A stretch of DNA of 17,757 bases from JACRAR01 sp041674465 (GCA_041674465.1 JBAYVV010000078.1:1-17757), one strand, 5' to 3'. Shown: positions 1 through 8,125, counted from the first letter of the stretch. Notes: generated from the sequence alone by a model not told the origin. Made by a program: numbers and translations.

Positions 1-1001
1 CCGTCCTTGCATTGCATGCGCCGCTCATTGGCATAGCTGCGTGTCTGTCCAGTCAAATAGGCTTGCCGCTCCGCCAGGACATTTTCCAGATCATCGGGAT
101 GAACACGGCTGTCCCAATCCTCCTTGAGGAAATCCACGTTCTCATCGGAAAAACCGTACATTTCCCGGTAGCGCTTCGAATACACCACCTCGCCGGTTTG
201 CATGTTGCGATCCCAGACCCCGTCGCCTGCGCCCTCCAGGGCGAATTTCCAGCGCTCCTCACTCTCGCTCAGCGCCTGCTGCGAACGCTCGCGTTCCAGG
301 TTCTGCCGGTTAATCAGGTTCTGCGCCCGCTGGACGATGATGAACAGGGCCATGTAGAGCAGCGCCAGCAAACCGATGACAGTGATGACGATGTATAGCT
401 GTCTCTCGCCGATATACGCCACGCTCTGCGTCGCATCACCATAAATTTCGAAAACCCCGACGATCTTGCCCGAAAACGGGTCGTGGAGAGGAACATAACT
501 TTCCACCAGGTCGCGATTCTGGACCTCGCCCTCGAAAGTGCTGAAGCTGTCGCGGTGGGTCAGCTCCGACTCGGACCGCCCGCGCAAAGCACTTATGACG
601 CCAGTATTGCTGCTTTTGTCTACGCCAATCTGCCTGGGATCGCTGGAGAAGACCGTCATGCCCTGACGGTTGTACAACTTGACCTTGAATATCGAAGTAC
701 CTTTCAGCAGCAATGCCATTTCCACGCTAATCAGGGGAATTTGCGGCATTTGCTTGATCTCGTCCGCGGTCTTGGCTTCGGTTCCAAGAATAAACTTATC
801 GAATTGATGTTCCCAGATTTCATTGGCCAGAAACCTGGCCAGATTGGTGTGTTGACTTTCATACTCGCCGAGCATGGCGTTAATGGAGAGTGTCCGAAAG
901 ACGTAACCCAGCAAACCGGCGACCACGATGAAAGCGACCAGGCTGGTGGTCGTGAAATATCGCAGCAGTTTGAAATCAGCCTGATCTTTGGCGCCAAGCA
1001 T
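1..1001 (-). CDS. Membrane-bound PAS-domain sensor protein, N-terminal part (C-terminus off the left edge)
   Basis: The frame is open from ATG at 1001 to the window edge, giving 333 residues with no stop. Residues about 15-36 and 203-223 are hydrophobic membrane segments. They flank a roughly 165-residue region expected to be periplasmic, which looks like a Cache-type or related ligand-sensing domain (inferred from layout only). After the second membrane segment comes a charged, probably coiled linker (230-248). A PAS domain follows from about residue 247, with WKFALEGAGDGVWD, the MYGF stretch near 281 and VHPDD near 300, typical of the PAS_3 type. The output domain is outside the window; GGDEF/EAL or histidine kinase would both fit. 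No in-frame ATG lies between this start and an upstream TAG, and the ribosome binding site is weak (GGGG). It is 77 bp downstream of the acyl-CoA dehydrogenase on the same strand, so co-transcription is possible but unproven. Confidence 0.8.
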   Translation of the reverse strand, partial: MLGAKDQADFKLLRYFTTTSLVAFIVVAGLLGYVFRTLSINAMLGEYESQHTNLARFLANEIWEHQFDKFILGTEAKTADEIKQMPQIPLISVEMALLLKGTSIFKVKLYNRQGMTVFSSDPRQIGVDKSSNTGVISALRGRSESELTHRDSFSTFEGEVQNRDLVESYVPLHDPFSGKIVGVFEIYGDATQSVAYIGERQLYIVITVIGLLALLYMALFIIVQRAQNLINRQNLERERSQQALSESEERWKFALEGAGDGVWDRNMQTGEVVYSKRYREMYGFSDENVDFLKEDWDSRVHPDDLENVLAERQAYLTGQTRSYANERRMQCKD

Positions 1002-1078
1002 GACGGCCCCGGTTGGAATTTTTAGCGAAGGACTACACTACCAATACCCACAAGCCATCATCATGGCCACAGTGGTGT

Positions 1079-2869
1079 TCAGAACATGGCGACATCCAGT
1101 GCCATGCCGCCGACACCGCCATGCACCACGGCATGGGACAGCCCTGGCGCAGTGGAGAGGACGTGATCGGCATAAAAACGCGTCGTGACGATCTTGGCCG
1201 GATAGAAGGGATCCTTGTCATTGGCGGCGATTTTTGCCTGCGCCACCAGTGCCGCCCGCGCCATTTGCCAGCCCCCGGCCACGATACCCAGCAATTTGAG
1301 GAAAGGCACGGCACCCACGGATACCGCACGGATATCGTTGCCGTAATTGGCGACAATGTAGTCGGCGGCCTCGGACACTGCGCCGATGCCCTTGCCCAGC
1401 GCAGCTTTGATGACGGCAAATTCGGCACCTGACTGCTTTGCGAGTTCGGCTTCGGTCTGGCGCATCAAGCCGATCACCGCCTTGATGGTGGCGCCGCCTT
1501 CGCGGGCGATCTTGCGGCCGATCAGATCGTTGGCCTGGATGCCGGTGGTGCCTTCGTAGATGGTGGTGATGCGCGCATCGCGCTGGTGCTGCGCTGCGCC
1601 GGTTTCTTCGACGAAGCCCATGCCGCCGTGAATCTGTACGCCCAGATAGGTGAGCTCATTGCTGGTTTCGGTCAGCCAGCCCTTGACCACCGGGATCATC
1701 AGGTCGACGTAAGCCTGATTGCGTTTGCGTTCGTTCTCATCCGGATGACGCGCGGCGGCATCATGGGCCGCGGCAACGGTATAGGCCAGGGCGCGCATGG
1801 CTTCGTTGAGGGACTTCATCTGCATCAGCATGCGCCGTATGTCGGGATGATGGACAATGGCGACACTCGCAGCGCTGCCAGCGATGTCACGCCCCTGGAT
1901 GCGCTCCTTGGCATAGGCGAGGGCGTGCTGATAGGCGCGCTCGCCCAAGGCCACGCCTTCCAGGCCGACGGCAAAGCGCGCGGCGTTCATCATGATGAAC
2001 ATGTATTTGAGGCCGGCGTTTTCCTGGCCGACCAGGGTACCGACTGCACCGCCATTGTCGCCGAAAGCCATGACGCAGGTCGGACTGGCGTGGATGCCGA
2101 GCTTGTGCTCGATCGAAACGCAGTAGGCATCGTTTCTTGCGCCGAGGCTGCCATCCTGGTTGACCATGAATTTCGGCACGACGAACAGCGAGATGCCCTT
2201 GACGCCTTCCGGCGCATCGGGGGTCCTGGCCAGAACGAGATGAACGATATTCTCGGCCATGTCATGATCGCCGTAGGTGATGAAGATCTTCTGGCCGAAA
2301 ATCTTGTAGGTGCCATCGCCCTGCGGCACGGCACGGGTGCGGATGGCGGCGAGATCCGAGCCGGCCTGGGGCTCGGTAAGGTTCATGGTGCCGGTCCATT
2401 TGCCCGCGATCATGTTGGGCAAATAGGTGTCTTTCTGCTGGTCCGAGCCACTCAGATGCAGGGCTTCAATCGCGCCCAGCGTGAGCAGCGGACACAAAGA
2501 GAACGCCATGTTGGAAGCTTTCCACATTTCCTGGACAGCAGCCGAAACCAGCTTGGGCAGGCCCTGGCCGCCATGCGCCACGTCGCAGGACAAGCCGTTC
2601 CAGCCGGCTTCGGCGAACTGTGTGTAGGCTTCCTTGAAACCGGCCGGCATGGTGACGGCTTTGTCATTCCACTTCGCACCTTCCCGGTCGCCGCTCCAGT
2701 TCAGCGGCGCCAACACCCCGCCGGCAAACTTGCCCGCCTCTTCCAGGATTGAGTCGACCAGATCCGGGGAAGCTTCTTCGTAGCCGGGCAGTTGCGCGAC
2801 CTTGTCGATGCCGGCCAACTCGCGCAGCACGAATTGCATGTCTTTCAGCGGGGGGGTGTAGGTGCTCAT
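1079..2869 (-). CDS. Acyl-CoA dehydrogenase with C-terminal extension (596 aa)
   Basis: Flavoenzyme that introduces the alpha-beta double bond into an acyl-CoA and passes electrons to ETF. The N-terminal helical domain is followed by the flavin-contacting motif MNLTEPQAGSD (162-172). The C-terminal part has GGMGFVEETGAAQHQRDAR (415-433) and IYEGTTGIQ, where Glu439 is the expected catalytic base. About 130 residues beyond the usual core match the longer subfamily with an AcylCoA_dehyd_C-type domain, the group that includes DmdC-like enzymes. The chosen ATG (2867-2869) gives MSTYTPPLKD, the usual N-terminus of this subfamily. A longer in-frame start at 2959 would run into the end of etfA and is unlikely. 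It follows etfA by 22 bp on the same strand, so the three genes probably form one operon in which EtfAB is the direct electron acceptor. The substrate cannot be told from sequence; related proteins are annotated for medium or long chains or for methylmercaptopropionyl-CoA. Confidence 0.93.
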   Translation of the reverse strand: MSTYTPPLKDMQFVLRELAGIDKVAQLPGYEEASPDLVDSILEEAGKFAGGVLAPLNWSGDREGAKWNDKAVTMPAGFKEAYTQFAEAGWNGLSCDVAHGGQGLPKLVSAAVQEMWKASNMAFSLCPLLTLGAIEALHLSGSDQQKDTYLPNMIAGKWTGTMNLTEPQAGSDLAAIRTRAVPQGDGTYKIFGQKIFITYGDHDMAENIVHLVLARTPDAPEGVKGISLFVVPKFMVNQDGSLGARNDAYCVSIEHKLGIHASPTCVMAFGDNGGAVGTLVGQENAGLKYMFIMMNAARFAVGLEGVALGERAYQHALAYAKERIQGRDIAGSAASVAIVHHPDIRRMLMQMKSLNEAMRALAYTVAAAHDAAARHPDENERKRNQAYVDLMIPVVKGWLTETSNELTYLGVQIHGGMGFVEETGAAQHQRDARITTIYEGTTGIQANDLIGRKIAREGGATIKAVIGLMRQTEAELAKQSGAEFAVIKAALGKGIGAVSEAADYIVANYGNDIRAVSVGAVPFLKLLGIVAGGWQMARAALVAQAKIAANDKDPFYPAKIVTTRFYADHVLSTAPGLSHAVVHGGVGGMALDVAMF

Positions 2870-2891
2870 GGTTCGTTCTCTAGATTTTGTT

Positions 2892-3827
2892 TCAGCCCAA
2901 TTCGGCAACCAGTTCCGGCACGGCGGCAAACAGGTCGGCGACCAATCCATAATCCGCAACCTGGAAGATCGGCGCGTCTTCGTCCTTGTTGATGGCGACG
3001 ATCACCTTGCTGTCCTTCATGCCGGCCAGATGCTGGATCGCACCCGAGATACCGATCGCAAAATACAGCTGGGGCGCAACGATTTTCCCGGTCTGGCCGA
3101 CCTGGTAATCATTCGGCACGAAGCCCGCATCAACCGCCGCACGCGAGGCACCCAGCGCAGCATTGAGCTTGTCGGCCAAAGGCTCAAGCAATTTATGGTA
3201 GTTCTCGCCGGAACCCATGCCGCGACCACCGGAGACGATCACCTTGGCCGCGCCCAGTTCTGGACGTGCGCTCTTGGTAATTTCGCGGCCGGTGACCTTG
3301 GCCAGCCCGAGGTCAGCCGCTGCTGCAACCGCTTCCACGGCGCCACTGCCACCATCGGCGGCCACCGGATCGAAACCGGTGCTGCGTACGGTGATGACTT
3401 TCACGGCATCGGCGGACTTGACCGTGGCCATGGCGTTGCCGGCGTAAGTCGGGCGCACGAAAGTATCCGGGCTTTCCACCGCCGTGATTTCCGAGATCTG
3501 CGCCACATCGAGTAGGGCTGCGACACGCGGCAGCAGGTTTTTACCGTTGCCAGTGGCCGCCGCGAGAATATGGCTGTAGCCGGCGGCATTTGCTTGAACC
3601 AGGGCAGCGAGGTTCTCTGCAGTCTGATCGGCATAGTGGGCGGCATCGGCCAGCTTGACTTTGCTCACGCCGGCGATTTTAGCGGCGGCGGCTGCGACCG
3701 CAGCGCAGCCGCTACCGGCGACCAGCACATGGATTTCGCCGCCGATCTTCTGCGCGGCGGCAACGGTGTTGAGGGTGACCGCCTTCAGCGTGGCGTTGTC
3801 GTGGTCTGCGATAACAAGTAGGCTCAT
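2892..3827 (-). CDS. etfA: Electron transfer flavoprotein, alpha subunit
   Basis: Alpha subunit of the FAD-containing ETF heterodimer. It takes electrons from acyl-CoA dehydrogenases and delivers them to ETF:quinone oxidoreductase. It is 311 residues, normal for the family. The C-terminal FAD domain is clear: SGGRGMGSGENY (199-210), GASRAAVDAGF (226-236), QVGQTGKIVAPQLYFAIGIS (242-261) and AINKDEDAPIF (278-288). The start is the ATG at 3825-3827, which overlaps the etfB stop by one base in a TGATG arrangement, with GGTG five bases upstream. This indicates translational coupling to etfB, as expected for subunits made in 1:1 ratio. The acyl-CoA dehydrogenase gene follows directly. Nothing in the protein looks degenerate. 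Confidence 0.96.
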   Translation of the reverse strand: MSLLVIADHDNATLKAVTLNTVAAAQKIGGEIHVLVAGSGCAAVAAAAAKIAGVSKVKLADAAHYADQTAENLAALVQANAAGYSHILAAATGNGKNLLPRVAALLDVAQISEITAVESPDTFVRPTYAGNAMATVKSADAVKVITVRSTGFDPVAADGGSGAVEAVAAAADLGLAKVTGREITKSARPELGAAKVIVSGGRGMGSGENYHKLLEPLADKLNAALGASRAAVDAGFVPNDYQVGQTGKIVAPQLYFAIGISGAIQHLAGMKDSKVIVAINKDEDAPIFQVADYGLVADLFAAVPELVAELG

Positions 3828-4576
3828 CAAATCACCTTCGCTTCATTCTTGAGTTTGGCAACGAGTTCCTTGACGTCCGCTACCTTGACGCCGGCGCCGC
3901 GTTTGGGCGGCTCGGAGACTTTCAGGGTCGTCAGGCGCGGCGTCACATCCACGCCGAGATCGGCCGGCTTGAAGACGTCCAGCTGCTTCTTCTTGGCCTT
4001 CATGATGTTCGGCAGGGTTGCATAGCGCGGCTCGTTGAGGCGCAGGTCGGTGGTGATGACCAGCGGCAGCTTGAACTCGAGGGTTTCCGAGCCGCCGTCG
4101 ATTTCACGCGTCACGGTCGCCGTGTCGCCGGAAACCACAACCTTGGAGGCGAAAGTCGCCTGCGGCCAGCCCATCAGGGCGGCGAACATCTGTCCGGTCT
4201 GGTTGGCATCGTCGTCGATGGCTTGCTTGCCGAAGATCACGATCTGCGGCTGTTCCTTTTCGGCGACAGCCTTGATCAGCTTGGCGACAGCCAGCGGCTG
4301 CAGATCGACATCCGACTCGACCAGGATCGAGCGATCGGCGCCAATCGCCATCGCCGTGCGCAGGGTTTCCTGGCAAGCGGCAAGACCGCAACTGACGGCA
4401 ATGACTTCCTTGGCGACATTGGCCTCTCTGAGTCGCACGGCTTCCTCGATGGCAATTTCGTCGAAGGGGTTCATCGACATTTTGACGTTGGCCAGATCGA
4501 CGCCGGTGCCGTCCGCTTTGACGCGCACTTTGACGTTGTAATCCACCACACGCTTGACGGGTACCAGAATCTTCAA
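3827..4576 (-). CDS. etfB: Electron transfer flavoprotein, beta subunit (TTG start)
   Basis: Beta subunit of ETF, which binds AMP structurally and carries the loop that docks onto partner dehydrogenases. It is 249 residues, the usual length. Visible features are the N-terminal MKILVPVKRVVDYNVKVRVK, the DDDANQTGQM nucleotide-binding segment (121-130) and the recognition loop NEPRYATLPNIMKAKKKQLD (181-200). That loop includes Leu188, the counterpart of the anchor leucine in human ETF. The start codon is TTG at 4574-4576, with a strong Shine-Dalgarno AAAGGAG seven bases upstream. It gives exactly the family N-terminus, so the non-ATG start is well supported. This is the first gene of the etfB-etfA-dehydrogenase unit, after a 138-bp gap containing an inverted repeat. 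Confidence 0.96.
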   Translation of the reverse strand: MKILVPVKRVVDYNVKVRVKADGTGVDLANVKMSMNPFDEIAIEEAVRLREANVAKEVIAVSCGLAACQETLRTAMAIGADRSILVESDVDLQPLAVAKLIKAVAEKEQPQIVIFGKQAIDDDANQTGQMFAALMGWPQATFASKVVVSGDTATVTREIDGGSETLEFKLPLVITTDLRLNEPRYATLPNIMKAKKKQLDVFKPADLGVDVTPRLTTLKVSEPPKRGAGVKVADVKELVAKLKNEAKVI

Positions 4577-4583
4577 GACAGGG

Positions 4584-4590
4584 CTCCTTT
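4584..4590 (-). promoter_or_regulatory. Ribosome binding site fixing the etfB TTG start
   Basis: Reads AAAGGAG on the minus strand, seven bases before TTG at 4576. It decides the start, because no ATG is available at the position where the family N-terminus begins. Confidence 0.75.
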
Positions 4591-4630
4591 AGGACGATAA
4601 ATCAAACGCCAATTATGCACTGAATTGAGC

Positions 4631-4670
4631 TTTCCGGGTTTGTCCGGACGCTGTCTTTTTATCCCGGAAA
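4631..4670. repeat. Inverted repeat with inner palindrome between livM and etfB
   Basis: TTTCCGGG (4631-4638) and its exact reverse complement CCCGGAAA (4663-4670) enclose a 24-bp loop that holds a second perfect palindrome, GTCCGGAC (4642-4649). No T-run follows the stem on either strand, so it is not a standard intrinsic terminator. It sits about 55-95 bp upstream of the etfB start codon, a plausible place for an operator or a leader RNA hairpin. The function is inferred from position only. The rest of the 4577-4714 gap shows a CATAAT hexamer on the minus strand that could be a -10 box, but I see no convincing -35. Confidence 0.5.
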
Positions 4671-4700
4671 CGCTTGTGAAGCAGCCTCCGCCTTGATGCT

Positions 4701-4735
4701 CTGGCAGGAACCCGTCAGGCTTTGTTTCTTGCCAG
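4701..4735 (-). repeat. Hairpin straddling the livM stop codon
   Basis: CTGGCA (4701-4706) pairs with TGCCAG (4730-4735). After one mismatched or wobble position, GAA (4708-4710) pairs with TTC (4726-4728). The livM stop (4715-4717) lies in the loop. It could protect the 3' end of the liv mRNA or weaken read-through into etfB, but there is no T-tract, so I do not call it a terminator. Confidence 0.3.
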
Positions 4736-5650
4736 GCGCTGGTATAGCGCAGTCATTTCACCGACGATGCCACGCCGGAAAGCCAGCACGCAAATCACAA
4801 AAATCGACCCCATGATAACCGTGACCAGAGACCCGACCTTGTCCGCCAGTTCATTCTGCAATGCCACGATCACCGCAGCACCGGCCAGCGGCCCGAACAC
4901 CGTCCCCATGCCGCCGAGTATGGTCATCAGGACCACCTCTCCGGAGGCATGCCAATGGGCATCGGTCAGGGTGGCGAACTTGAACACCAGCATCTTGGTG
5001 GCGCCCGCCAGGCCGGCCAAAGTGGCGGAAAGCACAAAGCACAACAACTTGTATTTCGCCACATCGTAGCCGAGCGAAATCACCCTGGCCTCGTTCTCCC
5101 GGATGGCCTTGAGAATCTGTCCGAAGGGCGAATGGATGGTGCGATGGATCAGGCAGAAAGCCGCGATGAAAATCGCCAGCACGAAATAGTAGAGATTGAT
5201 GTCGTCGGCCAGGTCGATCACGCCCAGCAGGCTGCCACGCGGCACCCCCTGCAGACCGTCCTCGCCATGGGTGAAAGACGCCTGGAGAAAGAAGAAATAC
5301 ATCATCTGTGCCAGGGCCAGCGTCACCATGGCGAAATAAATACCCTGACGGCGAATCGCCAGACTGCCGAAAACCCAACCGAGAAGTGCCGCAGCCAGAG
5401 TACCCGCGAGCAGCCCGAGTTCGGGTGGCAGGCTCCACACCTTGATTGCGTGCCCGGCCACATAAGCTGCCGTGCCGAAAAAAGCCGCGTGTCCGAACGA
5501 CAGCAAACCGGTGTAGCCCAGCAGCAGATTGAAGGCACAGGCGAACAGGGCAAAGCACAGAATTTTCATCATCAGCACCGGATAGATAATGAACGGTGCG
5601 ATCAGTCCGAATACCAGAAGTGCGAAGTAGCCCGCTGAGGAAGGCTTCAT
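4715..5650 (-). CDS. livM: Branched-chain amino acid/organic acid ABC transporter permease, LivM type
   Basis: Inner-membrane permease of a hydrophobic amino-acid-uptake (HAAT) family ABC importer. It is 311 residues and highly hydrophobic throughout. It carries the LivM signature LLLGYTGLLSFGHAAFFGTA (42-61) and the cytoplasmic loop that contacts the ATPases, IRENEARVISLGYDVAKYK (183-201). A typical LILGGMGTVFGP-like element is present as TILGGMGTVFGP (243-254). The ATG at 5648-5650 overlaps the livH stop by four bases (ATGA), so the two permeases are translationally coupled. It is the last gene of the livG-livF-livH-livM run. The transported compound is uncertain: proteins of this family next to CoA ligases often carry aromatic or fatty acids rather than Leu/Ile/Val (inference). 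Confidence 0.92.
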   Translation of the reverse strand: MKPSSAGYFALLVFGLIAPFIIYPVLMMKILCFALFACAFNLLLGYTGLLSFGHAAFFGTAAYVAGHAIKVWSLPPELGLLAGTLAAALLGWVFGSLAIRRQGIYFAMVTLALAQMMYFFFLQASFTHGEDGLQGVPRGSLLGVIDLADDINLYYFVLAIFIAAFCLIHRTIHSPFGQILKAIRENEARVISLGYDVAKYKLLCFVLSATLAGLAGATKMLVFKFATLTDAHWHASGEVVLMTILGGMGTVFGPLAGAAVIVALQNELADKVGSLVTVIMGSIFVICVLAFRRGIVGEMTALYQRLARNKA

Positions 5651-6534
5651 TTTTCTTTCCCGAACAGGCCGGCCGGGCGGATCATCAGGATGATGGCCAT
5701 GATGATGAAAACCACCGTCGAAGATGCTTCCGGATAAAACACTTTGGTCAGGCCCTCAATCACGCCCAGGCCCAGTCCGGTCAGAATGGAACCGAGGATG
5801 GATCCCATCCCGCCGATCACCACCACCGCAAAGACGACAATGATCAGGTTGGAGCCCATCAGCGGACTGACCTGGATCGCCGGCGCGGCAAGCACTCCGG
5901 CAAAACCCGCCAGGGCGCAGCCGAAGCCGTAGGTCAGCATCACCATCAAGGGCACGTTGATGCCGAAAGCCTGGGTCAGCTGGGGATTCTCTGTCGCGGC
6001 GCGCAGATTGGCACCGAGGCGGGTTTTCTCGATCATGAACCAGGTGGCGAAACACACCACGAGCGATGCGACGATCACCCAGGCGCGATATTTCGGCAAG
6101 AGCATGAAACCCAGATTGAAGGCGCCTGTGAGTTCATCGGGAATCGAATAGGGTTGGCCCGATACGCCGAACTGGTTGGTAAACAGGCCTTCCAGAACCA
6201 GTGCCAGGCCAAAGGTCAGCAGCAGGCCATACAGATGATCAAGCTTGTAGAGCCATTGCAACATGCAGCGCTCAATCAACACCCCGAAACAGGCCATGCA
6301 CAGGGGTGCAAGCAGCAGCGACTGCCAATAGCCGAGATCGAGATAAGTCAGGCCGAGCCAGGCAAGAAATGCCCCCATCATGTAGAGCGCGCCGTGCGCA
6401 AAGTTGATGATGTTGAGCATGCCGAAGATCACCGCCAGGCCCAGGCTCAGCATGGCGTAGAAGGCGCCATTGACCAGGCCCAGCATCAACTGGCCCATCA
6501 AGGCTTGAATGGGTATCCCGAAAATCTCGTTCAT
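5647..6534 (-). CDS. livH: Branched-chain amino acid/organic acid ABC transporter permease, LivH type
   Basis: Second permease of the importer, 295 residues and mostly membrane helices. The LivH signature GLAVIFGMLNIINFAHGALY (32-51) is intact. The C-terminal half has the expected VVVIGGMGSILGS and GLGLGVIEGL segments. The start is the ATG at 6532-6534. I see no good Shine-Dalgarno in the 38-bp gap after livF, so translation may depend on coupling or on a weak site. The stop overlaps the livM start (ATGA). With LivM it should form the heterodimeric transmembrane pore, energised by LivG and LivF encoded just upstream. Confidence 0.92.
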   Translation of the reverse strand: MNEIFGIPIQALMGQLMLGLVNGAFYAMLSLGLAVIFGMLNIINFAHGALYMMGAFLAWLGLTYLDLGYWQSLLLAPLCMACFGVLIERCMLQWLYKLDHLYGLLLTFGLALVLEGLFTNQFGVSGQPYSIPDELTGAFNLGFMLLPKYRAWVIVASLVVCFATWFMIEKTRLGANLRAATENPQLTQAFGINVPLMVMLTYGFGCALAGFAGVLAAPAIQVSPLMGSNLIIVVFAVVVIGGMGSILGSILTGLGLGVIEGLTKVFYPEASSTVVFIIMAIILMIRPAGLFGKEK

Positions 6535-6572
6535 GTCAGTGCGTCAGCGTTTCCGTCTCTATCGTACCTGTC

Positions 6573-7301
6573 TCATACGCCGAGATATTCCTGCAACAGG
6601 TCCTGCTTTGTCTCGATCTCACCTTGGGCGATTTCAGCCGCGATCTGGCCGTTCTCGACAATGTACATACGATCGGCCAGCGGTGCGGCGAAACGAAAGT
6701 TCTGCTCCACCAGAAGAATCGTGAAACCCCTGGCCTTGAGCTGGCTGATGACAGTGCCCAGCTTTTGCACGATGACCGGTGCAAGACCTTCGGATATTTC
6801 ATCGAGCAGCAGCAGATGGGCGCCGCTGCGCAGAATTCGCGCCAAAGCCAGCATCTGCTGCTCCCCGCCGGACAGGCGCGTGCCTTGGCTGTCACGGCGT
6901 TCCGCGAGATTGGGAAACATGGCATAGATTTCTGCCAGGCTCATGCCGCCGCTGCCCACCTGGGGCGGCAGCAGCAGGTTTTCCTCGCAGCTCAGGCTGG
7001 CATAAATGCCGCGTTCCTCGGGGCAATAACCTACGCCCAGTTGGGCAATGCGGTGCGTGGGCATGGTGATGGTCTCGCGGCCATTCACCATAATCGAACC
7101 GGTGCGCTTGCCGGTGAGCCCCAGGATGGCGCGCAACGTCGTGGTGCGGCCCGCACCGTTGCGGCCAAGCAGCGAGACGCATTCGCCACGATTCACCTGC
7201 AGATCGATGCCATGCAAAACATGCGACTCGCCATAGAACGCGTGCAGGCCGCGAATCTGCAGGTATTCCAGGGGCGCATTAATACTATGCAAACTATTCA
7301 A
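6573..7301 (-). CDS. livF: ABC transporter ATP-binding protein, LivF type, with Arg in Walker A
   Basis: One of the two ATPases of the importer, 242 residues. Walker A reads GRNGAGRT (46-53): Arg52 (codon CGC, 7146-7148) stands where the nucleotide-binding Lys is normally found. The other parts are family-like: PEERG at the Q-loop position (94-98), the ABC signature LSGGEQQ (143-149), Walker B LLLLDE (163-168), and VEQN at the switch (198-201). Glu at the Q-loop and Gln at the switch are also seen in E. coli LivF; the Arg is not. The start is TTG at 7299-7301, overlapping the livG stop by four bases (TTGA), with GGAG seven bases upstream. The frame is otherwise clean, so this is not a pseudogene. 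ATP hydrolysis at this subunit's own site may be reduced (inference). Confidence 0.92.
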   Translation of the reverse strand: MNSLHSINAPLEYLQIRGLHAFYGESHVLHGIDLQVNRGECVSLLGRNGAGRTTTLRAILGLTGKRTGSIMVNGRETITMPTHRIAQLGVGYCPEERGIYASLSCEENLLLPPQVGSGGMSLAEIYAMFPNLAERRDSQGTRLSGGEQQMLALARILRSGAHLLLLDEISEGLAPVIVQKLGTVISQLKARGFTILLVEQNFRFAAPLADRMYIVENGQIAAEIAQGEIETKQDLLQEYLGV

Positions 7302-8074
7302 ACGCTTGCTCCATGCTTCCCGGCTTCGACCGTGCCCATATAGGCTTCGATGACCTGCGGGTTCCTGGCGACCGTGGCGTAGGGCCCTTCGGCCAGCACC
7401 GCGCCGCGTGCCAGCACCGTGAGCGTGTCGGAAATGCCCGCCACCACCTTCATGTTGTGCTCGACCATCAGGATGGTGCGATTGGCCGAGACTTTCTTGA
7501 TCAATTGCATGACATGGTCAACATCCTCATGCCCCATGCCCTGTGTCGGCTCATCCAGCAGCATCAGTTCCGGTTCCAGCGCCAGCGTGGTCGCAATCTC
7601 CAGGGCGCGCTTGCGACCATACGGCAATTCACCGGCAACCTGGCCGGCGTAGGAATCCAGCGCCACTTCGGCCAGCAGTTCGATGGCACGACCATGCAGT
7701 TGCTCCAGGCTTTGCTCGGAACGCCAGAAGTGGAAAGAACTTCCCAGCTTGCGCTGCAAGGCGATGCGCACATTTTCCAGCACCGTCAGGTGCGGAAAAA
7801 TCGCGGAAATCTGGAAAGAACGCACGATGCCACGACGGGCGATCTGCGCCGGCCGGTCGCGCGTGATGTCGATGCCATTGAAGCGGATCGAACCGCGTGT
7901 CGGCTCAAGAAATTTGGTGAGCAGGTTGAAGCAGGTTGTCTTGCCCGCGCCGTTGGGACCGATCAAGGCGTGGATGTCGCCGCGCCGGACCTTGAGACTG
8001 ACCTCGTTGACCGCGACAAACCCCTTGAATTCCTTGCACAGGTTCTCGGTCTCGAGAATGGAGTCGTCCGCCAT
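7298..8074 (-). CDS. livG: ABC transporter ATP-binding protein, LivG type
   Basis: The second ATPase of the Liv-type importer, 258 residues. All catalytic landmarks are present: Walker A GPNGAGKT (39-46), Q-loop Gln88 in VRSFQIS, signature LPYGRKRALE (150-159, a Liv-type variant of LSGGQ), Walker B LMLLDEP (170-176) and switch His206 in MVEHN. The ATG at 8072-8074 has only a weak GAG upstream. The gene follows the enoyl-CoA hydratase-family gene by 51 bp on the same strand and overlaps livF by four bases. Because LivF has an altered Walker A, LivG may provide the fully canonical ATP site of the pair (inference). Confidence 0.94.
   Translation of the reverse strand: MADDSILETENLCKEFKGFVAVNEVSLKVRRGDIHALIGPNGAGKTTCFNLLTKFLEPTRGSIRFNGIDITRDRPAQIARRGIVRSFQISAIFPHLTVLENVRIALQRKLGSSFHFWRSEQSLEQLHGRAIELLAEVALDSYAGQVAGELPYGRKRALEIATTLALEPELMLLDEPTQGMGHEDVDHVMQLIKKVSANRTILMVEHNMKVVAGISDTLTVLARGAVLAEGPYATVARNPQVIEAYMGTVEAGKHGASV
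7309..7312 (-). promoter_or_regulatory. Ribosome binding site supporting the livF TTG start
   Basis: GGAG on the minus strand, seven bases before TTG at 7301 and inside the 3' end of livG. With the TTGA stop/start overlap it argues that TTG is the real livF start. Confidence 0.6.
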
Positions 8075-8125
8075 GCTCAGGCAGTCAGTCGGCGGTTACC
8101 AGGACCTGATTGGCTTCGTATCGGA

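Noticed and set aside
1068..1078. Short palindrome CCACAGTGG after the dehydrogenase stop
   Set aside because: Nine bases, no T-tract and no repeat elsewhere in the window; consistent with chance.
2870..2959. Extended start for the acyl-CoA dehydrogenase
   Set aside because: It would add 30 residues unlike the family and overlap the end of etfA; the ATG at 2869 gives the expected N-terminus.
4631..4735. Intrinsic terminator after livM
   Set aside because: Hairpins exist but neither is followed by a T-rich tract on the minus strand.
5596..6927. Open frame of 443 codons on the plus strand opposite livH and livF
   Set aside because: Antisense shadow rich in His, Gln and Glu without any domain; the opposite strand encodes clear transporter subunits.
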